In this document: positions 1-9,680 of the stretch, in pieces
Numbering within the stretch: position 1 is the first letter of the stretch
Layout of the letters: the number at the start of each line of letters is the position of its first letter
Source of the DNA: Arthrobacter sp. NtRootA1
Lineage (GTDB): Bacteria > Actinomycetota > Actinomycetes > Actinomycetales > Micrococcaceae
Reading direction: 5' to 3'
Assembly: GCF_019976975.1 (NCBI RefSeq)
Contig: NZ_AP024630.1
Coordinates: 4,402,001 to 4,466,000 of the forward strand
Length of the DNA: 64,000 nucleotides
The notes under the pieces: model-generated
Seen by the model: only the letters and a program-made list of their open reading frames with translations
What the model was told of the DNA's origin: nothing
Databases searched by the model: none
Program-made: the position numbers and the translations under genes

Positions 1-1829
1 CGGGCGTCAATCTCGCCGAGGTTGTTCACGATGCTCAACAGCCCGGGATCAGCGTCTTCACCATAGTAGAAGTGCTTCAGCCACGCTGCGCCCGCGGCTT
101 GGCCGTTGGCGATTTTATCCAAATCGCCTTCCATGTCGGCGGTGAATTCATAGTCGACGTAATCCGTGAAGTGCTGCTCAAGCAAGCGAATCACCGAGAA
201 AGCGATCCAGCTGGGAACCAGAGCAGAACCTTGTTTCCGTACATAGCCGCGATCCTGGATGGTGGAAATCGTGGAGGCATAGGTCGACGGACGGCCGATG
301 CCCTTCTTTTCCAGCTCAGCAGTCAGCGAGGCTTCCGTGTAGCGCGGAGGCGGTGAAGTCTCGTGGCCCACTGCCACGATGTCCGAGGCCTTCAGGGAGT
401 CATCCTTGGCCACGTTGGGCAGACGGCGCGCTTCATCGGAGTCTTCATCTCCGCGGCTCTCGTCCTTGCCCTCCTCATATGCGGCGAGGAAGCCGGGGAA
501 GGTGATGACGGTACCCGAGGCAGAGAATTCAGCGTCTCGTCCGTCAGCTGCCACGGCACCCAGCCGGATGGTGGCTGTGGAGCCCTTGGCGTCGGCCATC
601 TGGGACGCGACCGTGCGCTTCCAAATGAGCTCGTACAAGCGGAATTCGTCTCCACTGAGCTGTTTGGCCACCTGCGCGGGCGTGCGGAAGGAGTCACCTG
701 CGGGGCGGATGGCCTCGTGGGCCTCTTGCGCATTTGCAGCTTTGTTGGCGTACACGCGTGGGCTTTGGGGAACGTACTCGGGGCCGTAGAGCTCCGCGGC
801 CTGGCGCCGGGCTGCCGTGACAGCTTCATCGCTCAAGGCGGAGGAGTCCGTACGCATATAAGTGATGTAGCCGTTTTCGTACAGGCGCTGGGCAACCTGC
901 ATGGTGCTCTTCGAGGAGAAGCGGAGCTTTCGTCCGGCTTCCTGCTGCAGCGTGGAGGTGGTGAACGGTGCGGCAGGACGGCGCGTGTACGGCTTGGTAT
1001 CTACAGAACGGACGCGGAAATCGGCGTTCTGCAGACCTGCGGCCAATGATGTTGCGAGTTCCTCGTTGAGGTGAACCACGTTGGAGGATGTGAGCTGGCC
1101 ATTGTCGTTAAAGTCACGGCCACTGGCCACCTTGGAACCGTCCACCGCGGCAAGCTTTGCCTTGAAAGATCCCGAGTCGGCTCCGAACTGTCCGGTCAGG
1201 TCCCAGTAGGAAGCGGCCCGGAAAGCCATGCGTTCGCGTTCGCGGTCAACCACCATGCGGGTAACCACGGACTGCACACGTCCCGCGGAAAGCCCCCTGG
1301 CGACCTTGCGCCACAGAACCGGAGAGATTTCATAGCCATAGAGCCGGTCCAGGATGCGCCGGGTCTCCTGGGCATCAACCAGGGCGGTATCGACGTCCCG
1401 CAGGTTATCCATGGCACGGTGAATCGCTTCCTTGGTGATTTCACCGAAAGTCATGCGATACACGGGAACTTTGGGTTTAAGGACCTCAAGCAGGTGCCAC
1501 GCGATGGCTTCGCCCTCGCGGTCCCCATCGGTTGCGAGATAGAGCGCGTCAGCGTCTTTCAGCTGGGCCTTGAGCTCGGCGACCTTCTTCTTCTTGTCCG
1601 GGGATACGACGTAATACGGCTTGAAGTCGTTTTCGATGTCCACGGCGAACTTACCCAGCGAAGTCTTCTTGAGTTCTGCAGGGAGGTCCGATGGCTGCGG
1701 GAGATCCCGGATATGGCCGATGGAAGCCTCGACGATGAAGCCCTCGCCAAGATACTTGGCGATGGTCTTGCTCTTGGCCGGAGACTCCACGATCACGAGT
1801 TTCTTGCCGGTTTTTGCCTTGCTGGGCAC
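1..1829 (-). CDS. topA: DNA topoisomerase I, type IA (3' end cut by the window edge)
   Basis: Relaxes negatively supercoiled DNA by cutting and rejoining one strand. Reading from a GTG at 1829 (GTAGGAGCACC upstream is a good ribosome site) gives a Toprim domain first: VIVESPAKSKTI at residues 12-23 and DGDREGEAI at 101-109 (acidic metal ligands). The catalytic tyrosine lies in YITYMRTDS near residue 324, followed by the usual HEAIRP motif. About 609 residues are visible; full-length actinobacterial TopA is roughly 900 or more, so the C-terminal zinc or lysine-rich region lies beyond base 1. The gene is monocistronic as far as visible; 113 bp separate it from the next minus-strand gene. Identification is very secure. 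Confidence 0.97.
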   Translation of the reverse strand, partial: MPSKAKTGKKLVIVESPAKSKTIAKYLGEGFIVEASIGHIRDLPQPSDLPAELKKTSLGKFAVDIENDFKPYYVVSPDKKKKVAELKAQLKDADALYLATDGDREGEAIAWHLLEVLKPKVPVYRMTFGEITKEAIHRAMDNLRDVDTALVDAQETRRILDRLYGYEISPVLWRKVARGLSAGRVQSVVTRMVVDRERERMAFRAASYWDLTGQFGADSGSFKAKLAAVDGSKVASGRDFNDNGQLTSSNVVHLNEELATSLAAGLQNADFRVRSVDTKPYTRRPAAPFTTSTLQQEAGRKLRFSSKSTMQVAQRLYENGYITYMRTDSSALSDEAVTAARRQAAELYGPEYVPQSPRVYANKAANAQEAHEAIRPAGDSFRTPAQVAKQLSGDEFRLYELIWKRTVASQMADAKGSTATIRLGAVAADGRDAEFSASGTVITFPGFLAAYEEGKDESRGDEDSDEARRLPNVAKDDSLKASDIVAVGHETSPPPRYTEASLTAELEKKGIGRPSTYASTISTIQDRGYVRKQGSALVPSWIAFSVIRLLEQHFTDYVDYEFTADMEGDLDKIANGQAAGAAWLKHFYYGEDADPGLLSIVNNLGEIDA

Positions 1830-1942
1830 GGTGCTCCTACAGAAAAAATGTGTAATTGGGCTGGTGCCCATATTGGCCTAGTTCACCATAGATTGCAGAA
1901 TCCTGCGTTCTGGCGCGGAAATCCGAAGGGCTGGCCGGGCCC

Positions 1943-2653
1943 CTAGTGCCCAGGTGCCATGCGGTCATCCGGCATCATTGACCACAGAGTAGCAACACGC
2001 TCGGCACCTTGCGGAATCTGGGTAGGGTCTTCCAGTTCGTACTCCCGCAGGACCTCCCGGATCCGTTCAGAAAGCTCTTTGCGCTGCTGGTTGGTCAAGT
2101 ACAGCAAATTGCTCGCCAGCACCACCGACGCCGGCTCTTCCGCCGCTTCGCCACGTTGCCTGCGTTCTCCCCGGGCCTTGGCAAAAGCCGAAGCCCTGCG
2201 CCGGAAGGCATCCAGCTCAAGATCGACCACTGCGATCTCCGGGCTGGCCACGCTGCCGCCTGAAATCCTGAAGTCCGTTCCAGCAGCCTTCCAACGGCGT
2301 TCCCTTGCGTCACCCGCATTTTCCGCCGGAGCAACGATCCCCCATTTCTGGAGCGCACGGAGGTGGTAGCTCATGGCACTGGGCGTCAGGCCGGTACGGG
2401 CCGCGAGCTCAGTAGCCGTGTGGCTTACCTGTGTTGCGTAGAGCTCGGAGATGACCTCGAGACGGGCGGCGTGCGCCAATGCACGGATAGCCTTGGGATC
2501 GGTTATCTCAACCGTTTTCTCGGCCCTCTTGCGCCGGGGGGCATCGCCTGACGCCTGGGATGTCTCGTTGTTCGCAATCACTTCATCAGTGTAAGCAGGG
2601 TCACTTACCGGGGAGTTGCTACCGAGCGGGCGCGGCGGCCGTGCACCGTTCAT
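1943..2653 (-). CDS. ArsR-like winged-helix transcriptional regulator
   Basis: A 236-residue protein with a central winged helix-turn-helix (about residues 50-125: ITDPKAIRALAHAARLEVI, then ELAARTGLTPSAMSYHLRAL as the recognition region), typical of ArsR/HTH_20 regulators. The N-terminal 45 residues are Pro/Ala/Lys rich and probably disordered. The C-terminal part is charged and helical (KARGERRQRGEAAEE, then ELSERIREVLREYEL) and may dimerise. No metal-binding cysteine cluster is present, so it is unlikely to be a metal sensor. Its ATG overlaps the stop of the upstream methyltransferase (ATGA at 2650-2653), so the two are translationally coupled. The ligand cannot be predicted. Confidence 0.85.
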   Translation of the reverse strand: MNGARPPRPLGSNSPVSDPAYTDEVIANNETSQASGDAPRRKRAEKTVEITDPKAIRALAHAARLEVISELYATQVSHTATELAARTGLTPSAMSYHLRALQKWGIVAPAENAGDARERRWKAAGTDFRISGGSVASPEIAVVDLELDAFRRRASAFAKARGERRQRGEAAEEPASVVLASNLLYLTNQQRKELSERIREVLREYELEDPTQIPQGAERVATLWSMMPDDRMAPGH

Positions 2654-4314
2654 ACGGACGCCTCTTGCGTAGACGCTTCCTGCGAATCCGGGAGGAGGAA
2701 CCCGTCCAGGACGAGATTCCGCACTTCGGCAAGAAGCCCTTCGCGGAAGGATCCTGAATTGAAGTCGTCTGCGCCTCCCAGAAGTGCTTCCAGGGCTCCG
2801 GCAATCTGCCGTACGGATAATTCGCCATCACAAGCAGACACAAAGCCCGCCAGTTCTGTGCTGAGCAGGTTTGTTCGACGAAGGCCTGCCCCCTGCCGGA
2901 GCAGGATCACGCCTGGATGCACAGCCCCGGGACGCTGATGGCGCTCTTCGGTGACGTCCTCGGCCACAACAAGGTGTGCTTCCGGCAAAGTACTGCCGGC
3001 AAGCCAGTCGGCGCGCTCCACTGCCGCTCCGAGATGGGGACCGATAGGTTGCTCAATGGGGTAAGTAATTTCCTCAAACCGGCTGATGCGTGCCTCGTTT
3101 GACGTTTGCGGGCGGCGTAGCCAGATCATGCCAAAGCCGATTCCTTCAACATCCCTCGATGCGAAGTCGTCGAGGTACGCGGCGTACGACTTCTGATAAT
3201 GGCCGCGGTCCCGGTTCTCAGAGGCGTCCTGGAGCCAGGTCTCTGCGTACTGCTCCGGGTTCAGCTGCTCACGTTGAATGAACCAAACGTCCAGGCCGGA
3301 ACCTTTGAGCCATGAGGAAGGCCTGTCATGCCATGGTGTCCCTTCGCGGATCTCCCAGTTGCCGAGCATTTGGGCTGTGCCGCCGGGTTCAAGGACGCCC
3401 GCCAGAGACCGCGCCAACGAGGCGACGATCTCGTCACCGGGCAGACCGCCGTCGCGGTATGTAAATTGATCAGCCCTGGACTCCCCAGCGCTACGCGGGG
3501 TAATGACAAAGGGCGGGTTGGAGACGACGAGGCCGAAACGTTCCCCTGCCACGGGTTCCAGGAGCGAGCCCAGGCGCAGGCTGACGCGGGCTTCCAGGTT
3601 GTTCGGATCCAGGTCCAGTTCTGGAGCGTTGAGGAGCAGGTTAAAACGAGTGAAGGCGAGCGCCCTTTCAGAAATGTCCGTCGCCGTTACGTGTTCGCAG
3701 TGATGCAGCAAGTGGAACGTCTGGATGCCGCAGCCTGTCCCGAGGTCCAGGGCACGGTGCGTGTGCTGCCTGATGGTTGTTTGGACCAAGGTTGTTGATG
3801 CCCGTCCTATCCCCAGCACGTGATCGTGCCTCAGGACCCCCGCTTGTTGGTGGGCAGCGAGATCGCTGGCTACCCAGAGCTCCGCTCCCCCGCTGCCGTC
3901 TGCATTGGCCTCCCAGCCATAGGGACGCAGATCCACCTTGGCCGTGGCAACGCCAGCTTCGAGGGTGATCAGTCCGAGCCGGGCGAGGCCTTGGGCGCCG
4001 ATAGTGGGGAGCGCAAGGTCAACGTCGGACTGGGGCTGTGGGACGGCAAGCAACCACAGCCGCACTATGACGGACAGCGCCCGGGTGGTTTCCACTCCGC
4101 TCTTGGACAAGCGTTCGCTCACCAACAACGCTGGAATTATCTGGTCCCTGTTCAGTGCGGCATAGGCGGATTCCCCCAGAAGTTCCGCCACGCCGTCGAC
4201 CGTGTATGAGATGGCGCGAAGGTCAGAGGCGAGAGACGCCAGGAGCTCAGGATGGTCGCTGCGCGGAGCACCGTCAGTATTGCCTTCGGTAATTATTTCG
4301 GGGGTTTGAGTCAC
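2650..4314 (-). CDS. Class I SAM-dependent methyltransferase (HemK/PrmC-like catalytic motif)
   Basis: A 554-residue protein starting at GTG 4314. The Rossmann methyltransferase core lies in the middle: motif I LDLGTGCGIQT at about 190-200, an acidic ribose-binding position in ATDIS, and the catalytic NPPF tetrapeptide near residue 266, as in amide-N or base-N methyltransferases (PrmC, RsmC, RlmG). About 180 residues precede the core and about 250 follow it, much longer than PrmC, matching an actinobacterial family described in databases as a methyltransferase with extra N- and C-terminal domains of unknown function. The substrate is unknown. It overlaps the winged-helix regulator gene by 4 nt and probably forms a two-gene operon with it. 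Confidence 0.82.
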   Translation of the reverse strand: MTQTPEIITEGNTDGAPRSDHPELLASLASDLRAISYTVDGVAELLGESAYAALNRDQIIPALLVSERLSKSGVETTRALSVIVRLWLLAVPQPQSDVDLALPTIGAQGLARLGLITLEAGVATAKVDLRPYGWEANADGSGGAELWVASDLAAHQQAGVLRHDHVLGIGRASTTLVQTTIRQHTHRALDLGTGCGIQTFHLLHHCEHVTATDISERALAFTRFNLLLNAPELDLDPNNLEARVSLRLGSLLEPVAGERFGLVVSNPPFVITPRSAGESRADQFTYRDGGLPGDEIVASLARSLAGVLEPGGTAQMLGNWEIREGTPWHDRPSSWLKGSGLDVWFIQREQLNPEQYAETWLQDASENRDRGHYQKSYAAYLDDFASRDVEGIGFGMIWLRRPQTSNEARISRFEEITYPIEQPIGPHLGAAVERADWLAGSTLPEAHLVVAEDVTEERHQRPGAVHPGVILLRQGAGLRRTNLLSTELAGFVSACDGELSVRQIAGALEALLGGADDFNSGSFREGLLAEVRNLVLDGFLLPDSQEASTQEASV

Positions 4315-4407
4315 ATTGCAAGTCTATGGGGGGCTGCTTCATGGCAGCGGTCCGTGGTTTGGGCTATGTGGACAAAACCTTGCTGTGGGACCCGGTAGCG
4401 TGGAAGC

Positions 4408-4851
4408 ATGCTCAACCTCTCCTCCACAAGGCGTCGCGCAGGCCTTGTTGTCATTGCTGCCGGGACGCTACTGGCGGCCTCAGCCTGCCAGGGTCCGGTC
4501 AGCGTCGAACATGCCGATGTACCGGCATGGAAAGACAAAATTCTTCCCTCAGCCAACACCGTGACGATGGAGGATTCCGGCAAGATCCTGAACCGGGACC
4601 CGCTGGTCAAGGAGTCACCGAGCGTTCCCGCCGGGAATTACACACTGACGATGGCCTGCGATGGAGGAGGAAAGGTGTTCTTCGCCGTTTCTTCCGGTGG
4701 AAAGCAAATTGCCGATGCGGGAGCCGCCTGCAATGGCAGCCTCGAAGTGGCGAAGATCAAAGTCCCCGCCACCGCCGCCCTCACTATCTCCACGAGTAGC
4801 GTGGATGCCCCGCTGATTTTTGCTTACCAGCTGGTGCCCGCCGCTAATTAA
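4408..4851 (+). CDS. Putative lipoprotein, paralogue of the next gene
   Basis: A 147-residue protein with a signal sequence (RRRAGLVVIAAGTLLAAS) ending in a lipobox LAASAC, so it is probably a lipid-anchored extracytoplasmic protein. The mature part is about 120 residues and has no recognised catalytic motif. Its C-terminal half (GNYTLTMACDGGGKVFFAVS, a second Cys in GAACNGS, then FAYQLV) aligns with the downstream lipoprotein gene (GTYAVTLACRGTRRVSFAVS, LGCANA, FAYRVS), so the two are tandem paralogues. The two extra cysteines, about 20 residues apart, are conserved in both and could form a disulfide. Divergent from the methyltransferase gene. Function unknown. Confidence 0.8.
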   Translation: MLNLSSTRRRAGLVVIAAGTLLAASACQGPVSVEHADVPAWKDKILPSANTVTMEDSGKILNRDPLVKESPSVPAGNYTLTMACDGGGKVFFAVSSGGKQIADAGAACNGSLEVAKIKVPATAALTISTSSVDAPLIFAYQLVPAAN

Positions 4852-4903
4852 CCCCCTTCCGGCAGCACTATGGTGCGCTTCCAGGCCAGCGTAAAGTCAA
4901 CGT

Positions 4904-5437
4904 ATGGGCAGCAAGGTGGCTGGCTCCGTTGTGTCCAGACGGCTGGCAAGTGCCGCCGTCGGGCTCTTGCTCGTTCTGGGTGGCGCGCTGACGGCGTGCG
5001 AGTACACCTATGACGATGGCGGCCGTGCGGATTCCAGCCCCACAGACACTAGCGGCAGCAATGTCGTGCTTCCTCCTGACCCAGCCTTGGAGCAAACCGT
5101 TACGGGTGAGGCACTGAAGGAGTGGGCCAAAGCGGCTTTGCCGGAATCGCAGGGGCAGTCGTTCTATTCGAGCAGCGGCTTCCTGAATTCCGGCGAGTCC
5201 AGAACCGAGCAGACTGTGCAGTTGCCGGGCGGAACTTACGCCGTGACGCTGGCGTGCCGCGGCACTCGCCGCGTCTCATTCGCAGTCAGCGTAGGCGAGA
5301 CGGATTTGGTTGACCTGACCTTGGGATGCGCCAATGCCCGGGTGAGCGTGGTGCAGTTGGAAAAAGACGCCATCCTGGCCATCACAGTGGGCGCCAGATC
5401 AGACGCGAACTTCGCGTACCGGGTCAGCAGGCTCTGA
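4904..5437 (+). CDS. Putative lipoprotein, paralogue of the previous gene
   Basis: A 177-residue predicted lipoprotein: basic n-region, hydrophobic stretch (SAAVGLLLVLGGAL) and lipobox ALTAC, followed by a polar Ser/Thr/Asp-rich linker. The C-terminal domain matches the preceding lipoprotein in spacing and in its two internal cysteines (TLACRG and LGCANA). It follows its paralogue by 52 bp on the same strand and is probably cotranscribed. It converges with trhO, leaving only 13 bp between the genes and no obvious terminator there. No enzyme motif is visible; a substrate-binding or envelope structural role would be a guess. Confidence 0.8.
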   Translation: MGSKVAGSVVSRRLASAAVGLLLVLGGALTACEYTYDDGGRADSSPTDTSGSNVVLPPDPALEQTVTGEALKEWAKAALPESQGQSFYSSSGFLNSGESRTEQTVQLPGGTYAVTLACRGTRRVSFAVSVGETDLVDLTLGCANARVSVVQLEKDAILAITVGARSDANFAYRVSRL

Positions 5438-5450
5438 CGGGGGTTGGCGC

Positions 5451-6347
5451 TCAGGCGGCTTCGCAGCCTTCGGGGCAGCGAAGGGTTTCAGGACTTGAGG
5501 CACATTCTGCACAGTAGAGAGTCAGCGTCCGGCAGCTCAGGTTGGAGCAGTTCTCGAACTTGTTGGTGGGAGCGGCACAGCGAACGCATTCGCCTATGGT
5601 CTTTGCTTCGTCGCTGAACTCTACGTGCATGCGTTTGTCGAAAACGTAGAGCGAGCCCTCCCAGAGTCCCTTGTCCTTGAAGGTTTCGCCATAGCGAACA
5701 ATGCCACCATCGAGCTGGTACACCTCTTTGAAACCGCGGTTGACCATCAAGCTTGAAAGCACCTCGCAGCGAATGCCGCCCGTGCAGTAAGTGACAATGG
5801 GCTTGTCCTTGAGGGCGTCATACTTGCCGGACTCGAGTGCCTTGATGAAGTCATGCGTAGTGGCGACGTCCGGAACGATGGCGTCCTTGAATTTGCCGAT
5901 CTGCGCCTCGAAGGCGTTGCGGCCATCGAAGAACACCACGTCTTCCCCGTCCGCTTTCTTTGCGTCCACCAGGGAGTGAAGTTCCTCAGGCTGGAGATGC
6001 TTGCCTCCGCCCACTACGCCCTTTTCGTCGACCTTCAGCTCGCCGGGAGCTCCGAAGGAAACTATTTCGTCGCGGACCTTAACGCTCAGGCGTGGGAAAT
6101 CGGCAGCCCCGCCCTCGGACCACTTGAAGTCGATGTCGTGGAAGCCCTTGTATTCGCGCGTGGTTTTCACGTACTGCTTCATGTTGTTAAGCTCGCCGCC
6201 AACCGTCGCGTTAATACCGTCCTTGGAGATCAGGATCCGGCCGGTGAGCCCCAGTTTCTCGCAGAGGGCACGCTGCCACAGACGCACGGCGTCGGGGTCG
6301 GCGATCGGGGTAAAGCCATAGAAAAGCACAATTCGGTTTAAAGCCAC
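5451..6347 (-). CDS. trhO: tRNA uridine(34) hydroxylase, rhodanese-fold (TrhO/YceA)
   Basis: A 298-residue protein matching the TrhO family, which hydroxylates uridine-34 of some tRNAs to 5-hydroxyuridine using oxygen. The order is an N-terminal acylphosphatase-like domain ([12 protein letters not shown], then [19 protein letters not shown]), a rhodanese domain with the active Cys at about residue 188 in [12 protein letters not shown], and a Cys-rich tail (CVRC, NCSNLSC, YCAEC, RCPEGC) that looks metal binding. The length is close to the family norm. The GTG start at 6347 has a weak ribosome site. It stands alone, convergent with the lipoprotein pair. Confidence 0.92.
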   Translation of the reverse strand: MALNRIVLFYGFTPIADPDAVRLWQRALCEKLGLTGRILISKDGINATVGGELNNMKQYVKTTREYKGFHDIDFKWSEGGAADFPRLSVKVRDEIVSFGAPGELKVDEKGVVGGGKHLQPEELHSLVDAKKADGEDVVFFDGRNAFEAQIGKFKDAIVPDVATTHDFIKALESGKYDALKDKPIVTYCTGGIRCEVLSSLMVNRGFKEVYQLDGGIVRYGETFKDKGLWEGSLYVFDKRMHVEFSDEAKTIGECVRCAAPTNKFENCSNLSCRTLTLYCAECASSPETLRCPEGCEAA

Positions 6348-6518
6348 TATTAAAGGGTACTGGGTGTACTAAAATCTGCGGTGCCCCGCTTACAGACGCA
6401 CCGAGGACCCTGGGGAAACCAGACACGCTCCAGGCTTCGAAGTCACAATTTCATAAGCACGGATTCTTCCCCTGACCGGGCTCTGTTGCTTCCCGGGGCG
6501 CTGGCATAGTCTCTCTAC

Positions 6519-7214
6519 ATGAGTCCAGACGCCTTGGTTGAAGACATCGCGCACCTCTTGGAAGTCTGGGTGGCCGGCTGGTCCGGCTGCCGGGGCTACG
6601 AGTCACGTCAAGAGGGACGCTTTCCCGCCGCGCTGCGCGCCGATAAGACGGGTGACTGGGAGTATTTCGCCCACGATCCGTCCGATGCAGAGTTCGCCGA
6701 CCTCGCCGCGAAGACCGCGGAAGCCGAGACACGGATTCTGACCGTGCTGACCAACGACGTCCAACGGTATAAGTACCTGGCCGAGCAGCACGGGCTGAAC
6801 GTCACTTCCGCCTCACAGACAATGATGATCGTGGATATGGAGACCCAGGATTCCGAGGACCCCTGGCTCCCTGACGATGACCTCGAACTCGCTACCTCCG
6901 AAACCAACGGCGTCCATTATGCGGTGGTCCACTCGGGCGAGAACGTGGCCGCCAGCGGCCGCGTATTCGTAGTTAACGGCACCGCGGTTTTCGACAAGAT
7001 CGTCACTGAGCCTCAATTCCAGCGCCGAGGCCTCGGGAGTTTCATCATGAAGGCCCTCGCCGCCCAAGCGTTCGAGCACGATGTCCAGAACGGACTTCTC
7101 TTGGCATCCTTGGACGGCCAAAAGCTCTACTCCCACCTTGGGTGGGACGTGGTGTGCCACGTTCTGATGATGTCCATCAGCAGCAACCAAGGTTCCGACC
7201 TCTCCGTAGCGTGA
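6519..7214 (+). CDS. GNAT-family N-acetyltransferase
   Basis: A 231-residue protein. The C-terminal half carries the GNAT fold: VFVVNGTAVFDKIVTEPQFQ leads into the acetyl-CoA pyrophosphate loop QRRGLGSFIM near residue 165, then a later YSHLGWD motif. The N-terminal 110 residues contain WVAGWSGCRGYESRQEG and show no second GNAT motif visible to me. It is probably a cytoplasmic acyltransferase of unknown substrate. It lies alone between trhO (divergent) and the helicase (same strand, about 80 bp away). Confidence 0.83.
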   Translation: MSPDALVEDIAHLLEVWVAGWSGCRGYESRQEGRFPAALRADKTGDWEYFAHDPSDAEFADLAAKTAEAETRILTVLTNDVQRYKYLAEQHGLNVTSASQTMMIVDMETQDSEDPWLPDDDLELATSETNGVHYAVVHSGENVAASGRVFVVNGTAVFDKIVTEPQFQRRGLGSFIMKALAAQAFEHDVQNGLLLASLDGQKLYSHLGWDVVCHVLMMSISSNQGSDLSVA

Positions 7215-7297
7215 GAACGCTTGCTTAGCGGCCATCGTCGACGGCGGTCCCTTCGGGTGCCGCCGTTGGCGCCGCCGCAGAGTGACAGAATGATTTG

Positions 7298-9640
7298 GTG
7301 GCAGCACCGAATTCGTTGATCTCTCTGCTGGGCCGGACCCCGGACCCGGAGCAGCTGCGCCATGTCCACACGATCCCCGCCCGCAAGGCCGTCAACGAAC
7401 CGTGGCCCGAATGGGTGCACCCGGACATCGTCCAGGCCTACGTCTCCCTGGGCATCCACGAACCGTACCGACACCAGGTCCAGGCCGCCAATCTTGCCCA
7501 GGCAGGCCAGCATGTGGTGATCGCAACGGGCACCGCTTCAGGGAAATCGCTCGCATATCAACTACCCGCACTGGACGCGATCCACCGCTCGGAGCTGCGG
7601 GTATTGTCCGAGCCTGGAAAGATCCACGACGACGGTGCCGTGACACTCTATTTGTCCCCCACCAAGGCACTGGCGGCGGACCAATTGGCGGCTATCCGTT
7701 CGCTGAAGCTCCCTACCGTTCGAGCAGAAACCTACGACGGCGACACGGACGTTGCGTCGCGCCGCTGGATCCGCGATCATGCCAATTTCATCCTGGCAAA
7801 CCCGGACATGCTGCACTTTGGCATTCTGCCCAACCACACGTGGTGGGCACGGTTCTTCCGCAGGCTGCGCTATGTGATCGTGGATGAGGCGCATAGTTAC
7901 CGGGGTGTTTTCGGCTCGCACGTAGCCAACCTCATGCGGCGCCTTCGCCGGATCTGTGCCTACTACGGCGCCGGGAGCTCCTTCCCTGAACCCGTATTCA
8001 TCGCCGCTTCTGCCACTGCTTCCGAGCCCGCCGTCTCCTTCGGCCGGCTCATCGGTGCTCCGGTCAGGGAAGTTTCCGAAGACTGTTCTCCGCATGGCTC
8101 TACCACCGTGGCCTTCTGGGAGCCCGCCCTGACAGACGTCAAGGGCGAAAACGGAGCGAAGCAACGGCGGACTGCGGTGGCCGAAACAGCCGACATCCTG
8201 GCAAACCTTGTTTCCTCCCGGGTACGGACCATTGCCTTTATCAAGTCCCGGCGCGGAGCTGAATCGATTTCGTCCATCACCAAGCGGCTCCTGGACGAGG
8301 TGGATCCCAGCTTGCCCAGCCGCGTGGCGGCCTACCGTTCCGGATACCTGCCTGAAGAACGGCGTGCCTTGGAAAAAGCGTTGCGGTCCGGACAGCTGCT
8401 GGGGGTTTCCAGTACCTCTGCCTTGGAACTCGGCATCGACATCTCCGGGCTTGACGCGGTTTTGGTCGCCGGTTGGCCTGGGACCAGGGCCTCGCTCTTC
8501 CAGCAAATTGGACGCGCAGGAAGGGCTGGTCAGGACGCCATAGCGGCGTTCGTGGCGAGCGACGACCCCTTGGATACATACCTTGTGAACCATCCGGAAG
8601 CCATCTTCGATGTGTCGGTCGAGGCCACAGTCTTTGATCCGGGAAACCCGTACGTCCTGGGACCTCACTTGTGCGCGGCGGCAGCGGAGTTGCCTGTGGG
8701 TCCGGCTGAACTCGACCTCTTCGGGCCCACAGCTGAAAGCCTCCTTGACCGGCTGGTCCTGCAGGGATATCTCCGAAAACGCCCGGCCGGATGGTTCTGG
8801 ACCCACCCGGAGAGCGCAGCCGGGATGGTAAATCTACGGGCCGACGGTGGTGGACCCGTGAGCATCGTCGACGCCGGGACAGGTTCCCTTTTGGGGACGA
8901 TGGACTCACCGCAAACCCACTATCAGGCCCACACCGGTGCAATCTACGTCCACCAAGGGGACAGCTACCTGGTGGAGGAACTCAACGAGGCCGACCACTG
9001 CGTCATGGTGCGGCGCGTGAACCCTGATTTTTACACCACAGCACGGGATGTAACGCAGATCGAAGTCCTGGAAACCTTGCGCTCGGTCCAGTGGGGCGAC
9101 ATCACTGCGCACTTTGGGGACGTAAAGGTCACAACCCAAGTGGTTTCCTTCCAACGCAAGGCATTGATATCGAACGAGATTCTGGGCGAAGAGCCGCTCG
9201 ATCTCGGGGCCAGGGATCTGTTTACCAAGGCGGTGTGGTTCGTTGTGGACAACAGGTCACTACATGGCGCCGGCCTGGTGGAAGCGCAGTTCCCCGGCGC
9301 TTTGCATGCGGCGGAACACGCGGCGATCGGTCTCCTTCCGTTGGTGGCCTCCAGTGATCGTTGGGACATTGGCGGCGTCTCCACCGCCCTGCATGCCGAC
9401 ACTGGGGTACCAACGATCTTCGTCTACGACGGGCACCCCGGTGGCGCCGGATTTGCCGAGCGCGGCTTTGAGAAGGCCAAGGTCTGGCTTACAGCCACCC
9501 GGGAAGCCATCAAGGCGTGCGAATGCGAAGCCGGCTGCCCGTCCTGTGTGCAGTCGCCAAAATGCGGCAACAAGAACAACCCACTGGACAAGGCAGCCGC
9601 CATCACACTTCTGGATGTCCTCCTGAAAGACGCCGTCTAG
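7298..9640 (+). CDS. DEAH-box superfamily 2 helicase with C-terminal DUF1998/four-Cys module (MrfA/YprA-like)
   Basis: About 780 residues. Helicase motifs appear in order: Walker A variant IATGTASGKS, motif II VDEAH, motif III SATA, and motif VI QQIGRAGRAGQ. The C-terminus ends with four cysteines in CECEAGCPSC and SPKCG, the signature of the MrfA/YprA group; B. subtilis MrfA acts in mitomycin C repair. In Actinobacteria this protein sits beside the tad-like locus and is called the helicase/secretion-neighbourhood DEAH helicase (Rv3649 in M. tuberculosis). I chose GTG 7298; a TTG one codon earlier is also possible. It converges with the tad operon, 40 bp apart. Confidence 0.93.
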   Translation: MAAPNSLISLLGRTPDPEQLRHVHTIPARKAVNEPWPEWVHPDIVQAYVSLGIHEPYRHQVQAANLAQAGQHVVIATGTASGKSLAYQLPALDAIHRSELRVLSEPGKIHDDGAVTLYLSPTKALAADQLAAIRSLKLPTVRAETYDGDTDVASRRWIRDHANFILANPDMLHFGILPNHTWWARFFRRLRYVIVDEAHSYRGVFGSHVANLMRRLRRICAYYGAGSSFPEPVFIAASATASEPAVSFGRLIGAPVREVSEDCSPHGSTTVAFWEPALTDVKGENGAKQRRTAVAETADILANLVSSRVRTIAFIKSRRGAESISSITKRLLDEVDPSLPSRVAAYRSGYLPEERRALEKALRSGQLLGVSSTSALELGIDISGLDAVLVAGWPGTRASLFQQIGRAGRAGQDAIAAFVASDDPLDTYLVNHPEAIFDVSVEATVFDPGNPYVLGPHLCAAAAELPVGPAELDLFGPTAESLLDRLVLQGYLRKRPAGWFWTHPESAAGMVNLRADGGGPVSIVDAGTGSLLGTMDSPQTHYQAHTGAIYVHQGDSYLVEELNEADHCVMVRRVNPDFYTTARDVTQIEVLETLRSVQWGDITAHFGDVKVTTQVVSFQRKALISNEILGEEPLDLGARDLFTKAVWFVVDNRSLHGAGLVEAQFPGALHAAEHAAIGLLPLVASSDRWDIGGVSTALHADTGVPTIFVYDGHPGGAGFAERGFEKAKVWLTATREAIKACECEAGCPSCVQSPKCGNKNNPLDKAAAITLLDVLLKDAV

Positions 9641-9680
9641 CCCGGGGCAGTCCCAACCAATACCGCCCCAGCTCCATTGG

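Noticed and set aside
7562-8806. A 414-residue minus-strand open frame
   Set aside because: It is antisense to the DEAH helicase, whose motifs are intact; the sequence is low complexity and lacks a ribosome site.
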